Shown here: positions 49,532 to 56,846 of the stretch, piece after piece
Layout: every line of letters starts with the position of its first letter
How positions within the stretch are numbered: the stretch's first letter is position 1
Assembly: GCA_963790335.1 (NCBI GenBank)
Contig: CAWBOB010000009.1
Location: 33,957 to 97,956 of the forward strand
Length of the DNA: 64,000 nt
Source: JAOUEA01 sp963790335
GTDB lineage: Bacteria; Actinomycetota; UBA4738; HRBIN12
Reading direction: 5' to 3'
Position numbers and translations under genes: made by a program
The notes under the pieces: model-generated
Seen by the model: the letters and a program-made list of their open reading frames with translations, nothing else
Databases searched by the model: none
What the model was told of the DNA's origin: nothing

Positions 49532-50182
49532 TCATTCAACTCCGTCGTCGAGCATCGCGACCGCGTACCGCTCGAATGCCTCGGGTTCGATCATGAGCTG
49601 GGCACCGGGAGGAGCGCCGTCGTCGAGTTCCAGCCACATCGTGTCGTTGAACCGGTTGAGGAAGTTGAACAGACATGCGGCGAGGGTGAGCTCGATCGCC
49701 TCCGCCTCGTCGAACGACCGACGCACGCGATCCCATGCGGCCGGATCGGCATGGGCTTCGTTGCGGGTCACGAGGTCCGCCCACGCGATCGCAGCCAGGT
49801 CGCGCTCGTCGAACACGCCGGATCCCTCGGGGTCCTCGCCAGAGACCGCGTCGATCTCCTCGTCCGTCAGCTTCGCGACTCGACCGAGCCGGATGTTGTG
49901 CTGCGTTCAGAAGAAACATCGGTTCCTCGTCGACGTGCGGAGGATCGCGAGCTCCTTGACCCGTGGGTCGAGCGCGGCGTCGGATCCGCCGCGTTGGATC
50001 GAGGCGATCATCGGGATCGCCCATCGCGCGATGCCGGGGGCGTGTGTGACGGTCCTCGCGTAGTTCGACACGAACGCGAGCAGCTGCTCCGCCCCCGCGA
50101 AGATCGCGAGGACCTCCTCGCTCGCCCGGTCGTCCGTGATGATGTCGACCCTCGGCGGTGGTCCGCCGGCCGCTTCGCTCAT
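49532..50182 (-). CDS. AhpD/carboxymuconolactone decarboxylase-like protein, candidate CxxU selenoprotein
   Basis: One frame from ATG 50182 to TGA 49532 (216 residues) is interrupted only by an in-frame TGA at 49909-49907 (codon 92). Upstream: DPRVKELAILRTSTRNRCFF; downstream: TQHNIRLGRVAKLTDEEIDAVSG, then the family tail (RDLAAIAWADL, AEAIELTLAACLFNFLNRFND). Family members have CxxC followed by a His (CxYCxxH), and the TGA occupies exactly the second Cys (C89-F-F-U92-T-Q-H95). CxxU AhpD-like selenoproteins are known. A hairpin with a GGUC loop follows at the right distance (49876-49909). Alternatives: Cys TGC misread as TGA, or a true stop. It overlaps the upstream paralog by four bases. Confidence 0.7.
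49876..49909 (-). promoter_or_regulatory. bSECIS-like stem-loop after the in-frame TGA
   Basis: In the mRNA, UGA is followed by 15 bases, then CGGCUC, loop GGUC, GAGUCG: six base pairs (one G-U). The loop begins 21 bases after the UGA and begins with GG, within the ranges I know for bacterial SECIS elements (loop 16-37 bases downstream, G among the first two loop bases). It lies inside the coding sequence, as bacterial SECIS elements do. Confidence 0.5.
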
Positions 50183-50796
50183 CGAGCGATCTCCTCGACC
50201 TGCCCGGCCCTGGTCATCGGGCCGAAGGTCTCCTCCCAGTTCGTCACGACGTCGCCGAACATCGTGTGACGCCACTCGTCGCCGGGTGCGTCGATCGTTC
50301 CCCGATCCGCGGTGAGCCCGACCTGCGGCTCGGGTGAGATGCGGAGCGCGTTGGTGATGCGATCTGCCATGGCGGCCAACGACGCGATCGCCGTCAGTTC
50401 GACGATCTCCTCGTCGGAGCAGTGCTCCTTGAGGAACCGGTACGCAGCCGCGTCGCGGCGCGCGAGTCGCTTGGCGATGCGATCAGCCCACGTGATGGCA
50501 GCTCGCTCGCGGTCGGAGAACGTTGCGGCCGTTTCCCACTCGTCCGTGCCGACGAGCTGCGCCTCGTCGGGGGTGATGCCGACCGAGGGCGCTGCGGCTT
50601 CGAACTGCACGCGCCAGAACGGAGCACGATCGACCGCTGCGACCCTCATGGCAGCGAGCGTTCTCACTCTTGGCTCTAGGGTCGAACCATCTGTCCCTCG
50701 GAAGGCGGCTGCCAGTGTCGGAAGGATCCACCGGGCGCTTCGAGGCACGAGGGCGAGCGTCGGGACGAGGCCATTCTGGGATGGATCAGGAGGCAT
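50179..50796 (-). CDS. Carboxymuconolactone decarboxylase/AhpD-like protein without the Cys pair
   Basis: A 205-residue paralog of the next gene: LEPRVRTLAAMRVAAVDRAPFWRVQFEAAAPSVGI, FSDRERAAITWADRIAKRL, DEEIVELTAIASLAAMADRITNAL. At the place of CxxC it reads APFWRVQF, with no cysteine or selenocysteine, so it is not an AhpD-type thiol peroxidase; it may be the structural or substrate-binding partner. First gene of the minus-strand operon, ATGA overlap with the next. A heteromer of the two proteins is a natural guess. Confidence 0.82.
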   Translation of the reverse strand: MPPDPSQNGLVPTLALVPRSARWILPTLAAAFRGTDGSTLEPRVRTLAAMRVAAVDRAPFWRVQFEAAAPSVGITPDEAQLVGTDEWETAATFSDRERAAITWADRIAKRLARRDAAAYRFLKEHCSDEEIVELTAIASLAAMADRITNALRISPEPQVGLTADRGTIDAPGDEWRHTMFGDVVTNWEETFGPMTRAGQVEEIAR

Positions 50797-50878
50797 GGCG
50801 CCGAGGGTAGTGCGTACGTCGAGGACTGAGCAACCCCTAGTTCGAGATGGTTCGAGGGTGAATCAAAGGAAGCTTCCC

Positions 50879-50908
50879 TTGCGACTCGCGAATCGGGTCG
50901 CCTAGCAT
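50879..50908 (+). promoter_or_regulatory. Candidate sigma-70 promoter of the importer operon
   Basis: TTGCGA, 18 bases, TAGCAT. The start would fall about 50915, at the base of the 11-bp hairpin described next, and 47 bases before the ATG of the substrate-binding protein. Confidence 0.45.
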
Positions 50909-50914
50909 CCAGCC

Positions 50915-50941
50915 CGACGAGGGCGGGTGTCGCCCTCGTCG
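50915..50941 (+). promoter_or_regulatory. Perfect palindrome/hairpin in the 5' leader of the importer operon
   Basis: Two 11-bp arms (CGACGAGGGCG and its complement) around GGTGT. It lies between the promoter and the ribosome-binding site of the binding-protein gene. It could be an operator (for example of the MarR fusion), a 5'-end stabilising hairpin, or an attenuator. No T tract. Confidence 0.6.
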
Positions 50942-50961
50942 ATCACGGAGGAGGGGGTCGC

Positions 50962-52044
50962 ATGGCTCGTACTCGGTACCGGAGCGCGCTGGGTGTCACG
51001 CTCAGCGTGGTGCTGCTCTTGTCGGCGTGTGGGGGTGGAGACGACGAGGAGGGGGATACCGGCACCGGGGCGAGCGCTTCCGGTTCGGCGGCCGCGGGTG
51101 AGTGCGAGGCGCTCGATGACATGGCGATCGGGCATCCTGGGCTTCCGCCCGACTTCATCCAGATGACCACGCCGCTCGCGATCGAGCTGGGGTACATGGA
51201 GGACGAGTGCATCAACGTGACCGAACTCGTCGACTTCGAGTCGGGCATCGCCGCGTTCCGCGCGATGGCTGCAGGCGAGTACGAGGTGGGACTCTCTGGC
51301 TCCGTCTCGCCGATCCTCGCCTTCGGTGAGGGGGCCGATGCGCGCATCTTCGCCGCGAGTGGCGCGTATCTCGACTTCCAGACGGTAGCGACCGGCGACA
51401 TCGACACATGCGAGGACCTCGAGGGCAGGGTCGTCGGGACCGACGGGCCCGGCGGGCTCGTCCACGCCGTGACCGAGCAGTACCTGGCGAGCTGCGGGCT
51501 CGACATCAACACCGACGTGGAGCTGATCATCGGCGACCCGGAGACCTTCGTCCCCCAGATCGCCCAGGGTGCGATCGAGGCCACCTCCATGCACATCGAC
51601 GAGCGGATCTTCGCCGAGAAGGAGCTGGACACCGATCTCAACATCCTGGCGAACGCGTGGGAGGACGTGCCCGAGTTCCACTACGCGAGCTTCGCGACGG
51701 CGACGGAGACGCTGGAGGGGAAGCGCGATCTGTTCGTGCGGATGACCGCGGCGATCCTGCGGACCGGCCGTTGGCTCAACGATCCCGCGAACCACGACGA
51801 GGCCGTGGCCTTGATGGCCGAGGTCGGCGAGGTGCCCGAGTCGGTGATGGAGGAGTCGATCTCGACCTTCGGCAGCCGCTTCCCGGACAGCTGCGAGACG
51901 ATGATCCCGATCGCGTCCTACGAGTTCCTGATCGATCTTCAGGTGGAGCTCGGCAACCTGGCGGAGCCGTTCCCCGCCACCGACCTGGTCGACACGTCGG
52001 TGTGCGAGGACGCGGAAGCCCTGCTCGAGGAGCAGGGGTACTGA
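50962..52044 (+). CDS. Substrate-binding lipoprotein of an SsuA/TauA-like (NMT1-type) ABC importer
   Basis: A 360-residue lipoprotein. The lipobox is LLLLSAC (Cys 23), followed by an acidic/Gly linker. The NMT1/SsuA-like fold: GHPGLPPDFIQMTTPLAIELGYMEDECINVTELVDFESGIAAFRAMAAGEYEVGLSGSVSPILAFGEGADARIFAAS, then SMHIDERIFAEKEL. Relatives bind alkanesulfonates, taurine, nitrate, thiamine precursors or aromatic acids. It is first in the plus-strand operon with a strong ribosome-binding site (GGAGGAGGGGG). The two permeases follow, but the ATPase is 6 kb downstream. Confidence 0.88.
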   Translation: MARTRYRSALGVTLSVVLLLSACGGGDDEEGDTGTGASASGSAAAGECEALDDMAIGHPGLPPDFIQMTTPLAIELGYMEDECINVTELVDFESGIAAFRAMAAGEYEVGLSGSVSPILAFGEGADARIFAASGAYLDFQTVATGDIDTCEDLEGRVVGTDGPGGLVHAVTEQYLASCGLDINTDVELIIGDPETFVPQIAQGAIEATSMHIDERIFAEKELDTDLNILANAWEDVPEFHYASFATATETLEGKRDLFVRMTAAILRTGRWLNDPANHDEAVALMAEVGEVPESVMEESISTFGSRFPDSCETMIPIASYEFLIDLQVELGNLAEPFPATDLVDTSVCEDAEALLEEQGY

Positions 52045-52058
52045 TCGACGGAGGACCG

Positions 52059-52101
52059 TCGACCGGCCGGCGCCGTGGCCCGCGTGGCGTCGGCCGGTCG
52101 A
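52059..52101 (+). promoter_or_regulatory. Intercistronic stem-loop after the binding-protein gene
   Basis: Perfect 11-bp arms (TCGACCGGCCG and its complement) around a 21-base loop that contains a smaller CGCC/GGCG hairpin. Located 15 bases after the SBP stop and 28 before the permease ATG. Such elements protect the SBP mRNA or partly terminate, giving more SBP than permease. Confidence 0.6.
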
Positions 52102-52129
52102 TCCCATCGTCCCTCGGAGGCTTTGACGT

Positions 52130-52948
52130 ATGACCGTCGCACCAGCGAGCGTTCGAGGCGAACAGCCGGGTGACCGAGGCCCGACCGGCCTGCGTGCCTT
52201 CCTGCTGAACAAGTGGACCCTTCGAGCGGGCGGCTTGATCGTGGTGCTCGCGGTGTGGCAGTTCGCGTTCGCTCGCGTCAACCCGATCTTCTCGGCGCCC
52301 CCCACGGCCGTCGTGGGCTCGATCCCCGAGATCCTCGAGGATCCTGAGTACCTCCCCGCGATGTGGGGGACGATCCGGCTGTTCTTCACGGGGTTCACGA
52401 TCGCTGCCGTGATCGGGCTGTTCCTCGGCCTCGCGATCGCACGCTTCCGGTGGCTGGACATCGCGCTCACGCCGTACCTGAACGCGCTGTACGCATCGCC
52501 GTTGCCCGCCCTCGTCCCGATCATCACCGCCATCCTCGGGTACCGCACCGCGACGAAGGTCGTGATCGTCGTTCTGTTGGCCGTCTTCCCGATCCTCATC
52601 AACGCGCATCAGGGAGCGAGGTCGGTGGACAGCACCATGATCGAGGTGGCGAGGTCGTTCCGCGTGAGCGAGCCTCGGATGTGGACCGATGTGATCGTGC
52701 CGGCGAGCGCCCCGTACCTGGTGGTCGGCCTCCGGCTCGGCGCCGCGCGGGGCATGATCGGCACGGCCGTTGCCGAGCTGTACACCTCGCCCGAGGGCCT
52801 CGGGTATCTGATCCTGAAGTACGGCTTCCGCTTCAACATGGACGCCATGCTCGTCGTGGTGCTGACGTTCACCCTGATCAGCATCGTGCTCGGGCTCACG
52901 ATCGGCCTCTTGGAGCGGCGGGTCCAGCGGTGGGCGGTGAAGACGTGA
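52130..52948 (+). CDS. ABC importer permease (SsuC/TauC type), subunit 1
   Basis: A 272-residue permease with about six membrane segments. EAA-loop-like sequence: FRVSEPRMWTDVIVPASAPYLVVGLRLGAARGMIGTAVAE, contacting the ATPase. N-terminal leader of about 25 hydrophilic residues. A TGA/GTG overlap couples it to permease 2, suggesting a heterodimeric channel. Ribosome-binding site GGAGG. Confidence 0.9.
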   Translation: MTVAPASVRGEQPGDRGPTGLRAFLLNKWTLRAGGLIVVLAVWQFAFARVNPIFSAPPTAVVGSIPEILEDPEYLPAMWGTIRLFFTGFTIAAVIGLFLGLAIARFRWLDIALTPYLNALYASPLPALVPIITAILGYRTATKVVIVVLLAVFPILINAHQGARSVDSTMIEVARSFRVSEPRMWTDVIVPASAPYLVVGLRLGAARGMIGTAVAELYTSPEGLGYLILKYGFRFNMDAMLVVVLTFTLISIVLGLTIGLLERRVQRWAVKT

Positions 52949-53757
52949 GTTCGGCCCTCGCCAGTGCCTCCGCCCCCGCGATCCGCGGAACCGGGCATCC
53001 TCGCCTGATCCGAGCGGCGGTGGTGATCGGGACGTTCTTCGTGTTGCTCGCGATCTGGCAGTTCTACGTCACGCAGATCTACGACAGCCCCATCTCGCTG
53101 CCGACCCCGGCCAGCACGTGGGAGGCCTTCGTCGAGCTCGTGCAGAGTGGCGAGCTGCAAGAAGCCATGATCGAGAGCTTCACCGTGCTCCTCGTCGGTG
53201 GGATCCCGGGCGTGATCATCGGCATCCTGGCCGGCTTGGTGATCGGTGCGACTCGGCCGCTCGATACCGCGTTCGCCCCGTACATCTTCGCGTTCTACGC
53301 CACGCCGTTCCCGGCTCTGATCCCGATCTTCATCCTGCTGTTCGGCCTCGGGGTCGTCGGCAAGGGGATGATCGTGTTCACCCTCGTCGTGACCACCGTC
53401 CTGCTGCAGACCGTTGCGGGCGTCAAGAGCGTCGACCCCCGGTTCCTCGAGTCCGCCCGATCGTTCGGAGCCTCGGGTCGACGCATGTTGTTCGAAGTGC
53501 AGTTCCCGGCCGCGCTCTCGTTCATCGTGGCGGGCATCCGGCTGGCAGTCGGGCGGGCCCTGGTGGGGGTCGTGATCGCGGAGTTCGATACGGCGCTGTC
53601 GGGGCTCGGCGCGCTGATCTTCCGGTACGCGGGCAGGCTGCGTCTCTCGGAGGCATTCGTGCCCGCGATCGTCCTCGCGTTGACAGGGATCGTCGCGTCG
53701 ATCGGGCTTCGGGTGCTCGAGAAGCGATACGAGCGGTGGCGGCAGGTGGGGGGATGA
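52945..53757 (+). CDS. ABC importer permease (SsuC/TauC type), subunit 2
   Basis: A 270-residue permease starting at GTG inside the upstream stop (GTGA). About six membrane segments, EAA-loop SFGASGRRMLFEVQFPAALSFIVAGIRLAVGRALVGVVIAEFDTALSGLG. Two different SsuC-like permeases are less common than one homodimeric one, and are seen in importers for aromatic acids or hydroxymethylpyrimidine-like compounds. Confidence 0.9.
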   Translation: MSSALASASAPAIRGTGHPRLIRAAVVIGTFFVLLAIWQFYVTQIYDSPISLPTPASTWEAFVELVQSGELQEAMIESFTVLLVGGIPGVIIGILAGLVIGATRPLDTAFAPYIFAFYATPFPALIPIFILLFGLGVVGKGMIVFTLVVTTVLLQTVAGVKSVDPRFLESARSFGASGRRMLFEVQFPAALSFIVAGIRLAVGRALVGVVIAEFDTALSGLGALIFRYAGRLRLSEAFVPAIVLALTGIVASIGLRVLEKRYERWRQVGG

Positions 53758-53773
53758 GGACCGATGGCGCTGC

Positions 53774-54580
53774 ATGAGCGATCTGCCTTGGGCTGTCCGC
53801 GATCTGTTGACGGTGCTGCTCGCGTTCGCCGCCGGCGTGCTGTCGGGGTCGTTCAGCATGGGTGGTCAGGTCTTGATGAAGCCGGGCATCCGGGCGCTCG
53901 GCGCATCGCCACTGGGAGCGGTCGGCACGACCGTGCCGATGATCTTGCCCACCGTCGCGATGGCGACCTATACGTACCACCGGCAGGGTCTGGTCGATTG
54001 GCGAGCGGTGCGATGGGCGGCGCCCGGCGGCGTGATCGGTGCCGTGCTCGGCTCGCTCCTCGCCCCGCGGGTGCCCGGCGGGGGACACTTGCTCCAGCTG
54101 GGGACCGCAGGGCTCATGCTCTTCACCGGCCTCAAGATGCTCCGCGACGGTCGCCGTGGGGCCGGTTCGGGCAGCGCCCGTGCACGACCTCGCAGGCGAG
54201 CCCGCCCACGCCCCGGGGGGTGGGCGTCCGTCGGCGCCGTGTCAGGGGTCTTCTCAGGTCTGTTGGGGGTCGGTGGCGGGGTCATCATGGTGCCCGCGTA
54301 CAGCCAGGTGCTCGGCATGCCGTTGATCTCCGCGATCGCGACCTCGCTGGTCTGCGCAGGCATCTTCGCCGTCCCCGCCACGATCACGCACGCGGTGCTG
54401 GGCACGATCGAATGGCGCTTCGCGATCCTCTTGATCGTGGGCGCGGTGCCCGGGGCTTGGGTCGGCTCCCGGCTCGCGATGCGAGCGAGCGATCGCCGGC
54501 TCGAGGAAGCGGTGGGCGTGATGATCACGATCATCGCGCTCGCCTACGCGGCGAGCGAGCTCTCATCGCTGCTGCGATGA
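53774..54580 (+). CDS. TauE/SafE-family membrane protein (sulfite/organic-acid exporter type)
   Basis: A 268-residue protein with seven to eight membrane segments in two repeats: GVLSGSFSMGGQVLMKPGIRALG and GVFSGLLGVGGGVIMVPAYSQVLG (the glycine-rich repeat pairs of the family), joined by an Arg-rich loop (ARARPRRRARPRPGG, about 135-150). TauE/SafE proteins export sulfite, sulfoacetate or acetate-like anions. Downstream of an SsuABC/TauABC-like importer this hints at a sulfonate substrate whose sulfite must be removed, but no desulfonating enzyme is visible. Confidence 0.85.
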   Translation: MSDLPWAVRDLLTVLLAFAAGVLSGSFSMGGQVLMKPGIRALGASPLGAVGTTVPMILPTVAMATYTYHRQGLVDWRAVRWAAPGGVIGAVLGSLLAPRVPGGGHLLQLGTAGLMLFTGLKMLRDGRRGAGSGSARARPRRRARPRPGGWASVGAVSGVFSGLLGVGGGVIMVPAYSQVLGMPLISAIATSLVCAGIFAVPATITHAVLGTIEWRFAILLIVGAVPGAWVGSRLAMRASDRRLEEAVGVMITIIALAYAASELSSLLR

Positions 54581-54647
54581 CGGCGGGGAGCGAGCATCGG
54601 GAGGGAACGCCGGCTCCGGCCGGCACGAGCAGAGGGGGGAACCGTTG

Positions 54648-55979
54648 GTGATCGAGATGGGAACGTTCCGTTCGGAGGTGGACATCAGGGCCGAGACGAA
54701 GGCCCCGATCGACACCGATGGCAAGAGCCTGCCGCGCGACACCGAGCGGGGATTCCGCGAGGGCATGTGGGCGGTCAGCCCGTACAACTTCGATGAGCGC
54801 GTGCGCGAAGGCATGCATCTTCCCGCCAGCGTCCAGTTGATGGACATGACCCTGCGCGAGGGGCGTCAGGTGGCGGGGGTGTCGGTCGGTCTCGACGAGG
54901 TGCTCGAGTTCGTGCGGCGCATCGACGACGTCGGGGTGCACATCGTCGAGATGCACCACGACTTCATCGATGAGATCAAGCGCACGAAGGCGATGGGGGT
55001 GAACTTCCGCATCCAAGCCCTCGTGCACCCCACCGCCGCCCTGAACCCCGAGGCCTGCCGTGAGGAGATCGACATGTGCCTCGAGGCGGGCGCCGACATC
55101 TTGTGCCCGGCATTCGCGATCAGCGACTACAACTACAAGCTCGTCGAGTCCATGGGTGGCTTGATGATCACCCGCGAGGAGGCGCTCGACCGCGCCTGCG
55201 AGGCGATCCAGTACGGCAAGGAACAGGGCGCGTACATGAACCCGAACCTCATGGACTTCTCGCGCCTCGACCTCGAATGGCTCAAGGTGATCGTCAGCCG
55301 TCTCAAGGAAGCCGGCATCGACTCGCTCCGGATCGACGACATCTGCGGGGCGTGCATCCCGGCCGTGTACAAGCACCACGCCTGGGAGGTCAAGCAGATC
55401 CTCGGGCCGGACATCCCACTCGCGATCCACAGCCACAACGACTTCGAGCTCGGCACGGCCGGACAGCTCGCCGCGCTCGAGGGGGGCGCGGAGATCCTCG
55501 AAGGATGCATCAACGGCCTCGGTGAGCGGGCGGGGGTGCCGAACCTCGCGGTGCTCGGCTCGGTGCTCGAGATCATGTACGGCTACGAGACGGGGCTGAA
55601 GCTCGACAAGCTGCAGGATCTCTCCGAGTGGGTCGCCGACGTCTGGAACCAGCCGATCCCGCCGCACATGTCGGGGACCGGACACACCGCGTTCAGCCAC
55701 GCCGCAGAGGTGCATTACGCGTTGCCAGAGGGCGACGAGTGGTCGTTCAATGCCTGGTCGCCTCGCGTGATCGGCAACGACGCCTACGTGCCCCTGTGCC
55801 ACTACTCGGGGCCGAAGGCGATCCAGAAGAAGATCCTCGACATGGGCTGGGACCCGGTCGACGACGACACCGCAACCCGTGTGCTCGAGCGCGTTCGGAC
55901 GGAGGTCCGCCAGCGCCGTCGCGAGCCCACCGACCGGGTCTTCGGACAGATCGTCGAAGAAGAGCAGCGCCGGTCCTGA
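54648..55979 (+). CDS. DRE-TIM metallolyase: HMG-CoA lyase/isopropylmalate synthase-like
   Basis: A 443-residue enzyme of the pyruvate carboxyltransferase-like TIM-barrel family that makes or breaks C-C bonds next to an acyl-CoA. Metal and catalytic motifs: DMTLREGRQ (D66, R70, E71; DTTLRDGEQ-like), HSHNDFELGTAGQLAALEGGA (HxH metal site), and GCINGLGERAGVPNL. The C-terminal 110 residues (HMSGTGHTAFSHAAEVHYALP, ...PLCHYSGPKAIQKKI) are not the LeuA regulatory domain. The product could be acetoacetate, which would fit the acetoacetyl-CoA synthetase in the same operon. The start (GTG 54648, TTG 54645 or ATG 54657) is uncertain. Confidence 0.85.
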   Translation: MIEMGTFRSEVDIRAETKAPIDTDGKSLPRDTERGFREGMWAVSPYNFDERVREGMHLPASVQLMDMTLREGRQVAGVSVGLDEVLEFVRRIDDVGVHIVEMHHDFIDEIKRTKAMGVNFRIQALVHPTAALNPEACREEIDMCLEAGADILCPAFAISDYNYKLVESMGGLMITREEALDRACEAIQYGKEQGAYMNPNLMDFSRLDLEWLKVIVSRLKEAGIDSLRIDDICGACIPAVYKHHAWEVKQILGPDIPLAIHSHNDFELGTAGQLAALEGGAEILEGCINGLGERAGVPNLAVLGSVLEIMYGYETGLKLDKLQDLSEWVADVWNQPIPPHMSGTGHTAFSHAAEVHYALPEGDEWSFNAWSPRVIGNDAYVPLCHYSGPKAIQKKILDMGWDPVDDDTATRVLERVRTEVRQRRREPTDRVFGQIVEEEQRRS

Positions 55980-55987
55980 CGGGGCGC

Positions 55988-56026
55988 CCAACGACAGAGG
56001 CCAACGACAGAGGCCAACGACAGGGA
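55988..56026. repeat. Three tandem copies of a 13-bp unit
   Basis: CCAACGACAGAGG twice, then CCAACGACAGGGA, directly before the ribosome-binding site of the SDR gene. It fills most of the 58-bp gap after the metallolyase. Perhaps replication slippage; it could tune spacing or bind a protein. Confidence 0.8.
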
Positions 56027-56037
56027 AGGATACGGAG

Positions 56038-56820
56038 ATGGGACAGATGGAGGGCAAGAACGTCTTCCTGACCGGCGCCAGCAAGGGCATGGGCCGAGAG
56101 ATGGCTCGGGGCCTGGCGAAAGAAGGCGCGACCCTGGCTCTCGTCGCGCGCACGGAGTCGGCGCTGCAGGAGCTGGCTGAGGAGCTCAACGGGCTCGGGG
56201 GCCGTGGTGTCGCGATCCCGGCCGACGTGAGCGACCGTGACCAGGTGAAGGAAGCGGTGGCGAAGGCCCGCGAGGAACTCGGTGAGATCCATGTGCTCAT
56301 CAACAGCGCCGGCGTGCTCGACAACGAGCCGATCTCGCACCATAGCGATGAAGCATGGGAGTACCACTACGGCGTCAACGTGAACTCCTACTTCTTCACG
56401 ATCCGGGAGATCATCGGCGAGATGTTCGAACGCAAAGCCGGCCGCGTGATCAACATCGCGTCGACATCGAGCAAGGTGCCGATCGGTCCGAACCGCGCCG
56501 CCTACGTGTCGTCCAAGCACGCCGTGCTGGGGCTGACCAAGGAGGTCGCTTTCGAGGCCGCCCCTCACGGTGTCACCGTGAACGCGATCTGCCCCGGGTT
56601 CGTCCTCACAGACATGGTCGAGGACAGCATGCGGAAGTTCGCCCGTGATGCGGGCAAGACGCCCGAGGAGACGCGCGAATTCTGGATCAACAAGATCCCG
56701 ATCGGACGCTTCATCGACCCGGAGGAGGTCGTGCCACTCGTGGTCTTCCTCTGCTCGGACGGCGCGGGCGCGATCACGATGCAGGCGATCAACGTCGACG
56801 GTGGCTTCTCGCCGATCTGA
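56038..56820 (+). CDS. Short-chain dehydrogenase/reductase
   Basis: A 260-residue classical SDR. TGASKGMGREMARGLAKEGA (TGxxxGxG cofactor loop), NSAGVLD (NAG), catalytic Ser in NIASTSSKVP, Y-x3-K in AAYVSSKHAVLGLT, and INVDGGFSPI at the end. Likely reduces or oxidises a hydroxyacyl intermediate. Ribosome-binding site GGAAGGA with ATG 8 bases later. Confidence 0.92.
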   Translation: MGQMEGKNVFLTGASKGMGREMARGLAKEGATLALVARTESALQELAEELNGLGGRGVAIPADVSDRDQVKEAVAKAREELGEIHVLINSAGVLDNEPISHHSDEAWEYHYGVNVNSYFFTIREIIGEMFERKAGRVINIASTSSKVPIGPNRAAYVSSKHAVLGLTKEVAFEAAPHGVTVNAICPGFVLTDMVEDSMRKFARDAGKTPEETREFWINKIPIGRFIDPEEVVPLVVFLCSDGAGAITMQAINVDGGFSPI

Positions 56821-56846
56821 CCCGCGACCTGCGACGAGGAGGACTT

